Source: Candidatus Peregrinibacteria bacterium UBA1369 (GTDB lineage: Bacteria > Patescibacteriota > Gracilibacteria > UBA1369). Taken from it: a stretch of 6,220 bases of DNA. Where the stretch lies: assembly GCA_002305925.1 (NCBI GenBank), contig DBRL01000002.1, forward strand, positions 18,266 to 24,485. The letters run 5' to 3'. Below the pieces are notes generated by a model. That model worked only from the letters and a program-made list of their open reading frames with translations, was not told the DNA's origin and did not search any database. The translations under genes were made by a program, and so were the position numbers. This document shows, one piece after another, positions 1 through 4,714 of this stretch (its first letter is position 1; each line of letters opens with the position of its first letter).

Positions 1-477
1 CGCGATCTGGCCGCTCTGGGCAACACACCGGCGGAAGAATTCCGCGGGCTGACCGTAATGTTCCCGGGGGTAAACATGGCGGATATTCTGATTACTTCGC
101 TGTTTCTTGGGGCAGTGGGCGCACTGATCGATACCTCCATTTCCATTTCCTCGGCTATTTTTGAGGCACTGAAGGAACAAACCCATCTGGGTATCGTCAA
201 GGTTTACTGCATTGGCATGGAAGTCGGAAAGGACGTGCTGGCTTCGATGATTAACACGCTGCTGTTTGCCTACCTGGCCAGCGCGCTGCCTTTTCTACTG
301 GCGCTATTTCTGACCGAAGGCAGTACCTTTACAGAACTTATCAACACCGATTTCATCGCGCTGGAGCTGACCAGGACCCTAGTCGGAGCCCTCTCGCTGG
401 TGGTGGTAATTCCGATCACGGCAATTATTTCGGCCTATTTTTTGGCCAAGACCAATTTAAAAGTTAAAACAACATAA
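1..477 (+). CDS. YibE/F-like multi-pass membrane protein, C-terminal part (5' end outside window)
   Basis: The reading frame is open from base 1 and ends with TAA at 475-477, giving 158 visible residues; the ATG at 58 is internal, so the true start lies upstream. The family is a set of integral membrane proteins whose function is poorly known; transport has been proposed. Visible family hallmarks are GALIDTSISISSAIFEA in the first hydrophobic segment (about residues 27-50, where family members carry a G-x-x-D motif), NTLLFAYLASALPFLL (about 85-100), and an ELTRTLVGALSLVVVIPITAIISAYF segment pattern (about 122-149; E-x-x-R-T followed by P-I-T). Three transmembrane helices are visible, and the protein ends in a short basic tail. 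The SLH gene follows after 10 bp, so cotranscription is likely. Family assignment rests on motif memory, not a search. Confidence 0.82.
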   Translation, partial: RDLAALGNTPAEEFRGLTVMFPGVNMADILITSLFLGAVGALIDTSISISSAIFEALKEQTHLGIVKVYCIGMEVGKDVLASMINTLLFAYLASALPFLLALFLTEGSTFTELINTDFIALELTRTLVGALSLVVVIPITAIISAYFLAKTNLKVKTT

Positions 478-487
478 TTTTTCTAAG

Positions 488-2500
488 ATGAATAAAAGGA
501 AATTTTTGGGCGTCGCAGTTGCCGGACTGACTATGATCGCAATCGCCGGTCAGGCGGTGGCCGTTTCACTCTCGGACATCAAGGGCAGCCCCTATCAAAC
601 CGCCATTGAATATTGGGTGGAAAACGGCGTGATCCACGGCTATCCAGACGGGACCTATCAGCCGCTACGTGAAATCAACCGCGCCGAATTTCTGAAAATC
701 ATTCTTGGTGCTACCGGCGAGGAGGTGACGGTCAGCGGCAACTGTTTCCCCGATGTCAAAGCCGACTGGTATGCCCCCTATGTCTGCCAGGCCAAGAATA
801 AAGGCATCGTGCAGGGATATCCGGACGGATTTTTCCATCCCGACAGGACAATAAATTATGTAGAGGCGCTGAAAATTCTCTACCTCGCCAACGGGGACGC
901 AGGTGGAGCGGCCGGTTCGGCCTGGTATTCGCCCTACACCAATGCCGCCGAACAAAGCGGAGTCGCCCTGAGCGGCATCAGCTATGCACAGCTGATGAAT
1001 CGCGGGCAGATCGCGCAGCTGGCTTTCAACTATCGTTTTCGACTGACCAAACCTCAGGATGGCGGTAGTACGGGAAGCGGCGGTACTGCGGAAGGCGGTT
1101 CAGACGATGGCAATGATGCCGGTACGGGCAGCGGCGACAGCGGCACGGATAGCGGCAGCACTGGCTCGGACACAGGCACGGACACCGGCTCCGGCGGCAC
1201 AACGCAACCCCCAATTGCATCAGCCGGCAATGCCGGCCCGCGCGCCTGCTCCGGCGTAGACCCGGCCGACGGCGTCTACGTCTCCCCCAGCGGCAATGAT
1301 GACACGGCCGACGGTTCGATCGGCGCGCCCTACAAGAGCATCAATACGGCCCTGGCCGCGGCCGAGCCCGGCGACACGGTAATTCTGCGCGGCGGCACCT
1401 ATCGCGAAGGCATCAATGTTCGCATCCGCCAGCCCAACATCACCCTAAAATCGAAAAACGGCGAATGGGCGGTGATCGACCTGACTGACAATTACGAAGA
1501 GGCCGCAGTTTATTTTGATGTCGATTCCTCCGGCGGCAAACTGCAATGCGTCGAAGTAAAAGGAGGCTTTTACGCCTTTGCCACCGAGACCAGATGGGAC
1601 TGGGGAGAGGCCAGCCGCGCCGGCGCGTCCAACATCGTCATCGAGGACAGCAAACTGCATTCTTCCAGCCGCGATGTGATCAAAATCAAGCCCAACAGCG
1701 ACAACATCACCATCCGTTACAATGAAATCTATAATTCCGGCGTGACGGAGACCTTTGGCGACTGCAACGCCGAGGGCATCGACAACGTCAACGGCGACGG
1801 CATGAAAGTACAGAACAATTACATCCATGACATCTGCTCCAACGCCGTTTACGCCAAGGGCGGCGCTGCGGACGCGCTGATCGAAAACAACCGCATCGAG
1901 CGGGCCGGTTCCGCCGGCATACTGGTCGGTTTCGACACCAGCCCGGAATTTTTCGATCTGACGGTGAACCCGAATTATTTTGAAAATATCCGCGGCACGG
2001 TGCGCAACAATCTGATCGTCAACACCGGCCTTTCCGGCATCGGACTCTACGCCGCCAAAGACGCCCAGGTCTACAACAACACGCTGGTCAACGTGGCCAA
2101 CGGTGACTATCACAGCGCCATTTACTTTGGCATCACCTTCCAGGACTGGGAGGACTATGCTGGACGCCCGGCCAATGTCAATCCGACCATCTACAACAAT
2201 ATCGTCAGCCAGCCCTCAGGCATCACCCGGCCGATGGTGGAAATCCGCTACAGCAATGAGCTGGGCGGCCTCTCGGCCCTCGACGGTATGCCGACGATGA
2301 GCAACAACTGCTATTATATCGCCGGACAGAGCGCGCGCTTCTCCGACCGCCGCCCGGGCAGCACCCTGGAGGATGCCGGACTGACAGCCTGGCAGGCGCA
2401 TATCGGAGGGGACAGCGGCTCGCTGGAAGTGGATCCCGGGCTGGGTTCCGACTATCTGCCGGCCAGCGCGCAATGCGCGGGGCGGGGTTATCAGAAATAG
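488..2500 (+). CDS. Secreted SLH-domain protein with right-handed parallel beta-helix
   Basis: A 670-residue exported surface protein. Residues 1-25 form a signal peptide (MNKRK, hydrophobic core, cleavage likely after AVA). Two clear SLH repeats follow at about 29-73 and 87-132, each with the GYPDG motif (51-55 and 110-114) and a NRAEFLKI/NYVEALKI-type helix; a third, degenerate one spans about 145-184. SLH repeats usually bind secondary cell-wall polymers and tether proteins to the surface. Cys86 and Cys100 flank the start of repeat 2 and could form a disulfide. A Gly/Ser/Thr/Asp linker (about 189-245) leads to a beta-helix domain from about 262 to 640, opened by YVSPSGNDDTADGSIGAPYK and continued by turns such as SDNITIRYNEIYNSG and ADALIENNRIERAG. 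Such folds include polysaccharide lyases and adhesins, but I see no decisive catalytic signature. The upstream bases TTTTTCTAAG hold no clear Shine-Dalgarno. The start is set by the signal peptide. Confidence 0.9.
   Translation: MNKRKFLGVAVAGLTMIAIAGQAVAVSLSDIKGSPYQTAIEYWVENGVIHGYPDGTYQPLREINRAEFLKIILGATGEEVTVSGNCFPDVKADWYAPYVCQAKNKGIVQGYPDGFFHPDRTINYVEALKILYLANGDAGGAAGSAWYSPYTNAAEQSGVALSGISYAQLMNRGQIAQLAFNYRFRLTKPQDGGSTGSGGTAEGGSDDGNDAGTGSGDSGTDSGSTGSDTGTDTGSGGTTQPPIASAGNAGPRACSGVDPADGVYVSPSGNDDTADGSIGAPYKSINTALAAAEPGDTVILRGGTYREGINVRIRQPNITLKSKNGEWAVIDLTDNYEEAAVYFDVDSSGGKLQCVEVKGGFYAFATETRWDWGEASRAGASNIVIEDSKLHSSSRDVIKIKPNSDNITIRYNEIYNSGVTETFGDCNAEGIDNVNGDGMKVQNNYIHDICSNAVYAKGGAADALIENNRIERAGSAGILVGFDTSPEFFDLTVNPNYFENIRGTVRNNLIVNTGLSGIGLYAAKDAQVYNNTLVNVANGDYHSAIYFGITFQDWEDYAGRPANVNPTIYNNIVSQPSGITRPMVEIRYSNELGGLSALDGMPTMSNNCYYIAGQSARFSDRRPGSTLEDAGLTAWQAHIGGDSGSLEVDPGLGSDYLPASAQCAGRGYQK
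1052..1222 (+). repeat. Low-complexity Gly/Ser/Thr/Asp linker-coding tract
   Basis: This in-frame stretch encodes residues 189-245 of the SLH/beta-helix protein and is built from imperfect repeats of GGC/AGC/ACG/GAC-type codons, giving runs such as GTGSGDSGTDSGSTGSDTG. It joins the wall-binding SLH part to the beta-helix domain and is probably unfolded, acidic and hydrophilic. Such tracts often vary in length between strains by slippage or recombination; that is inference here. Confidence 0.75.
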
Positions 2501-2505
2501 GCGCT

Positions 2506-3156
2506 ATGAAATCATTTGCCAATGCTTCAGAAATTTTGGCCGATCAGCTCAATCAAACCGGCCTGCCGCAGGACCTGCGTCCCATTTTGAAGAGACTGGA
2601 CTATCCCCGCCGGGGCTGGCTGAAAAGAAATGTGCATGAGGATGGTTCGGTTGAATCCGCCCTCCAGCATACCGCCAAACTGGCGCTGGCAGCTGCAGCC
2701 ATTTCACCCCGCAAATGGGGGTTGAGCCCGCTGGAGCTGCGACGGCAGTGTCTGATTCATGAATTGCCGGAAATTCTCGGCACGGACTGGACTCCGGGAG
2801 AAATTGGTGACCAGGAAAAGGCAGAACTGGAAGCTGATCAATTACGCCGCATTCTGCCAGCACATTTCCCCCAGCGACAGGAGATCATCAGGCTGTGGTA
2901 CGAATTTGAGGGACGTGGGCTGGCCTTTGCCCTGGACAAAATGGATGCCGCAGTCACCGCTGAATACTATGCGCTGACCAACCCCGACTACAGACCAGTC
3001 ACGGTAGAATTTTTTAATTACGCCTGCAGCAAAATCCAGGATGAAACCCTGGCCGGAGTGCTGATAACTGTCAGGCAGGAGGCTGCGTCTCCCGATGCCA
3101 AACTCACTGCCAACGAGCTTTTCCCACTTTATTTCGAGAAGCTGAAGCGCTGCTGA
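2506..3156 (+). CDS. HD-superfamily (YfbR/HDDC2-like) protein with an HE in place of HD
   Basis: A 216-residue cytosolic protein resembling small HD-domain phosphohydrolases such as 5'-nucleotidases of the YfbR/HDDC2 type. Numbered from the ATG at 2506, visible motifs are RRGWLKR (35-41), ESALQHTAK (50-58, His55 being the first metal ligand), CLIHELPEI (82-90; His85-Glu86 where the family has His-Asp, and Glu89 as the conserved downstream acid), GTDWTP (92-97, like the GD-x-x-x-P of the family) and LDKMDA (143-148, last metal-binding Asp). All parts of the metal site are therefore present except that Asp is replaced by Glu. An in-frame ATG at 2473 would overlap the SLH gene by 28 bp and adds only 11 residues with no family similarity, so I prefer 2506, 5 bp after the previous stop. 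No strong Shine-Dalgarno is seen (TAGG about 5 nt upstream). Substrate unknown; nucleotide or phosphoester hydrolysis is the family expectation. Confidence 0.78.
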   Translation: MKSFANASEILADQLNQTGLPQDLRPILKRLDYPRRGWLKRNVHEDGSVESALQHTAKLALAAAAISPRKWGLSPLELRRQCLIHELPEILGTDWTPGEIGDQEKAELEADQLRRILPAHFPQRQEIIRLWYEFEGRGLAFALDKMDAAVTAEYYALTNPDYRPVTVEFFNYACSKIQDETLAGVLITVRQEAASPDAKLTANELFPLYFEKLKRC

Positions 3157-3158
3157 GA

Positions 3159-3173
3159 CGCAGAATAACTGCG
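3159..3173. terminator. Small hairpin between convergent genes, possible weak terminator
   Basis: CGCAG-AATAA-CTGCG forms a perfect 5-bp stem with a 5-nt loop, 3 nt after the HD-gene stop and within the 35-bp gap before the convergent aspS stop. There is no T-run on either side, so it is not a classical intrinsic terminator. It may mark an mRNA 3' end or be chance. Confidence 0.22.
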
Positions 3174-3191
3174 GCCGTAAACATGCAACGA

Positions 3192-4499
3192 TCATGGGGC
3201 TACCCTTCTGGTATCGCGGGGGAACAGTTCAGCCTCCTTGACGTTCTCCAGCCCGGTGATTTTGGCGACCAGACGGGCAATGCCCATCCCAAAACCGCCA
3301 TGCGGGGGCAGTCCGTACCTGAAGGCCTCGAGATAGTATTTGAAGCCTTCATGGCCAGGATCAATGCCCTTTTCAACCATCTGCGCGCATAGTTTTTGAT
3401 AGTTCTCCTCGCGCAGCGGTACAGTGGCAATTTCCACCCCGCGAAAAAGCAGGTCGGCCCTTTCGGCCAGTTGAGGATCGGAAAGGCTTCTCTTGTGATA
3501 GAATTTGGCGTCGCTCCAGGGAAACGCCGTGATAAAGACGGCTTCACTCTGCCACCGCTCACGGGAATATTGACAGATGAATTTTTCCTCCTCGGGCGAG
3601 GCGTCGCGCTCTGCGGTCAGATCCCGGCCGGTGGCTTCCAGATAGAGACGATGCAATTCGCTCAGAGTTATCCTGGGAAATTTTTCGGACAGAAGAGGTT
3701 TTTCAGCCGACAACAGCTGCAGCTCCGGCAGTGACATCTGCCAGATTTCTTCCAGTACTCCGAAAAGGAATTTTTCGGTAAAATTCAGGAGATCTTCCAG
3801 GTTATCCAGAAAACCGAGCTCCAGATCGAGCATATTAATTTCGGTGAGGTGACGGCTGGTGTGACTCGATTCAGCGCGATAGGCCTTGCCAATCTCATAG
3901 ACGCGCTCAAAAACCCCGACCATGATCTGTTTGTAAAATTGCGGGCTTTGCGCCAGACAGACCTGGCGTCCGAAATAGTCCAGCTGAAAGATTTCTGCCC
4001 CGCCTTCAGTTGGCGCAGCAATGATTTTCGGCGTATTGATTTCCGTAAACTGTTCCTTTTCCAGATATTGGCGGATTGCTCTCTGGGTATGGGCGTAGAT
4101 GCGAAAAAGCGCCTGCTGTGAGGGATGGCGAAGGGTAAGCACACGATTGTCAAGCAGCGTGTCCAGGTTCAGGTTGAGTTTTTTCTTGGAAATATCGACC
4201 GGCGCGATTTCCGTGACAGCGTTAATGATTTCGATATTCACCTCCTGCAGTTCAAATTTCAGCTCCGATCGGGACTCACAGACAGTCCCGGAGATCCTGA
4301 GAACTGTCCCGGTCTGCAGCCCGTCCAGCCGGCCAATCTCCAGAGGATGGTCCAACACTGCCTGACAGATGCCGCTGCCATCGCGCAGAATCAGAAAAGC
4401 TATCTCGCCCATTTTTCGCAGGGCGTGCAGCCAGCCCTGTACAACGATTTTTTCTCCCAGGTGTCCGCCCAGTTCGCTGGTATAAATTCGTTCACGCAT
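3192..4499 (-). CDS. aspS: Aspartyl-tRNA synthetase, archaeal type, probably non-discriminating
   Basis: A 435-residue class II synthetase that attaches Asp to tRNA-Asp. The N-terminal OB-fold anticodon domain covers about 1-100 (GWLHALRKMGEIAFLILRD, 22-40). The catalytic domain has the flipping loop APTEGGAEIF (162-171), the Asp-type signature QSPQFYKQ (184-191; AsnRS differs here), motif 2 RAESSHTSRHLTE (208-220) and motif 3 GGFGMGIARL (401-410, Arg409), ending in ELFPRDTRR. The length and the lack of the large bacterial insertion domain (GAD) mark the archaeal/eukaryotic type, which also occurs in some bacteria. His25 in GWLH sits where relaxed archaeal-type enzymes carry His and strict ones another residue, so it may also form Asp-tRNA-Asn for amidation by GatCAB. 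Residues 359-363 (TVPLR) replace a usual SG-x-QR. Start: ATG at 4499 with AGGG (4510-4507) 7 nt upstream. Expression is probably controlled by the T-box leader in front of it. Confidence 0.93.
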   Translation of the reverse strand: MRERIYTSELGGHLGEKIVVQGWLHALRKMGEIAFLILRDGSGICQAVLDHPLEIGRLDGLQTGTVLRISGTVCESRSELKFELQEVNIEIINAVTEIAPVDISKKKLNLNLDTLLDNRVLTLRHPSQQALFRIYAHTQRAIRQYLEKEQFTEINTPKIIAAPTEGGAEIFQLDYFGRQVCLAQSPQFYKQIMVGVFERVYEIGKAYRAESSHTSRHLTEINMLDLELGFLDNLEDLLNFTEKFLFGVLEEIWQMSLPELQLLSAEKPLLSEKFPRITLSELHRLYLEATGRDLTAERDASPEEEKFICQYSRERWQSEAVFITAFPWSDAKFYHKRSLSDPQLAERADLLFRGVEIATVPLREENYQKLCAQMVEKGIDPGHEGFKYYLEAFRYGLPPHGGFGMGIARLVAKITGLENVKEAELFPRDTRRVAP

Positions 4500-4505
4500 A
4501 AATTT

Positions 4506-4526
4506 GCCCTGATGGTCTGTAAGGGC
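4506..4526 (-). promoter_or_regulatory. SD-sequestering hairpin and aspS ribosome binding site
   Basis: GCCCT (4526-4522) can pair with AGGGC (4510-4506) across an 11-nt loop. AGGG (4510-4507) is the only Shine-Dalgarno candidate for aspS, 7 nt before the ATG. The GCCCT strand is also the 3' strand of the T-box helix, so the two structures exclude each other. The bases after the hairpin are AAATTTATG, not a T-run, which argues against a terminator. Confidence 0.82.
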
Positions 4527-4549
4527 GATTTGATTCGCGGTGCCACCTT
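4521..4549 (-). promoter_or_regulatory. T-box discriminator domain (antisequestrator) with TGGCACC bulge
   Basis: AAGG (4549-4546) and GCGA (4538-4535) pair with TCGC (4528-4525) and CCTT (4524-4521), flanking the 7-nt bulge TGGCACC (4545-4539) and closing a 6-nt loop ATCAAA. This two-helix, 7-nt bulge layout is the canonical T-box fold. TGGC pairs with a tRNA 3' end GCCA, so the sensed tRNA should have discriminator G, as tRNA-Asp (and tRNA-Asn) does; tRNA-Ala, with A, would need TGGT. Confidence 0.93.
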
Positions 4550-4576
4550 ACTTGAAACTTTTACTTCCCTGCGGAA

Positions 4577-4597
4577 GTTAGGTGCTATAACGGGCAC
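4577..4597 (-). promoter_or_regulatory. T-box Stem IIA/B pseudoknot with F-box CCGTTA
   Basis: GTGC (4597-4594) pairs with GCAC (4585-4582) around the loop CCGTTATA. The loop contains CCGTTA (4593-4588), the conserved F-box of T-box Stem IIA/B. Loop bases GTTA (4591-4588) are complementary to TAAC (4580-4577) just 3' of the stem, giving an H-type pseudoknot as expected for this element. Stem III follows directly. Confidence 0.85.
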
Positions 4598-4645
4598 ATC
4601 CCGGGAGGGTCTAGTCATCGGCCTGCGGGCTGATTTTCTTCCTCC

Positions 4646-4674
4646 GGCTCTGCTGTGTCGGCAGCATCATCGCC
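4646..4674 (-). promoter_or_regulatory. T-box Stem I: kink-turn hairpin presenting GAC specifier
   Basis: In transcript order: GGC (4674-4672), bulge GAT, GA (4668-4667), TGCTG (4666-4662), loop CCGACA (4661-4656), CAGCA (4655-4651), GA (4650-4649), GCC (4648-4646). Two helices separated by a 3-nt bulge and tandem GA/GA match the kink-turn pattern that T-box Stem I often has below the specifier. The loop holds GAC (4659-4657), the codon for the GUC anticodon of tRNA-Asp, followed by A, matching the purine usually found after the specifier. At 29 nt this is the ultrashort form known from actinobacterial ileS T-boxes. Confidence 0.75.
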
Positions 4675-4684
4675 TTCTGCATAC

Positions 4685-4712
4685 ATCATATTTGTTTCGT
4701 CCCAGATGTCAA
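4685..4712 (-). promoter_or_regulatory. Sigma70-type promoter for the aspS T-box transcript
   Basis: A consensus -35 TTGACA (4712-4707) and a -10 TATGAT (4690-4685, five of six matches to TATAAT) are separated by 16 bp. The -35 starts 2 nt after the alaS stop codon. A start 6-7 nt after the -10 falls near 4678, only a few bases before Stem I of the T-box, so promoter and riboswitch boundaries support each other. aspS would thus be expressed independently of alaS, though read-through is possible. Confidence 0.85.
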
Positions 4713-4714
4713 TC

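Larger units (their letters stand above)
4500..4678 (-). promoter_or_regulatory. T-box riboswitch leader of aspS, translational type, tRNA-Asp sensing
   Basis: The aspS 5' leader reads, in transcript order, as a full T-box. Stem I is 4674-4646 with specifier GAC. Stem II has GGAGG (4645-4641) paired with CCTCC (4608-4604), an internal loop (AAGAAA opposite GACTAGAC) and an inner ATC-A-GCC/GGC-C-GAT hairpin. A pseudoknot with the F-box spans 4597-4577. Stem III is ACTTCC-GCAG-GGAAGT (4578-4563). The T-box domain is 4549-4521, followed by an SD-sequestering hairpin (4526-4506). Uncharged tRNA-Asp would pair by its anticodon with the specifier and by its 3' GCCA with TGGC, stabilising the T-box helix and freeing the SD; charged tRNA cannot. 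No T-run follows, so control is probably at translation. The predicted transcription start (about 4678) puts Stem I at the RNA 5' end. Identification rests on the exact T-box bulge, the F-box and mutually exclusive pairing; details of Stem II are less sure. Confidence 0.92.

Noticed and set aside
473..478. CATAAT as a -10 box giving a leaderless SLH transcript
   Set aside because: No -35-like hexamer lies at 16-18 bp spacing, and the element overlaps the stop of the previous gene; cotranscription is simpler.
1445..2113. 222-codon open frame on the - strand inside the SLH/beta-helix gene
   Set aside because: It is antisense to a well-supported gene with consistent domain content, and its Val/Asp-rich product resembles no family I know. 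High GC makes such shadows common.
2473..2505. Upstream in-frame ATG for the HD-superfamily gene
   Set aside because: It overlaps the SLH gene by 28 bp and adds 11 residues without family similarity; 2506 starts just after the stop. It cannot be fully excluded.
4563..4578. ACTTCC-GCAG-GGAAGT hairpin as an intrinsic terminator for alaS
   Set aside because: No T-run follows on either strand, and it sits exactly where T-box Stem III belongs.
4615..4689. A 24-codon acidic mini-ORF (MMYAEGDDAADTAEPEEENQ...) after alaS, also readable as a +1 frameshift tail of AlaRS
   Set aside because: Its ATG lies inside the -10 box and its codons make up Stem I and much of Stem II of the T-box, which explain the base pattern better. 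There is no ribosome binding site and no slippery sequence at the alaS stop.
4597..4708. A 9-bp helix CATCTGGGA/TCCC-g-GGATG that could close a long, classical Stem I
   Set aside because: Its 5' strand lies between the -35 and -10 boxes and would not be transcribed from the predicted start. The ultrashort Stem I plus GGAGG/CCTCC Stem II model uses the same region more coherently.
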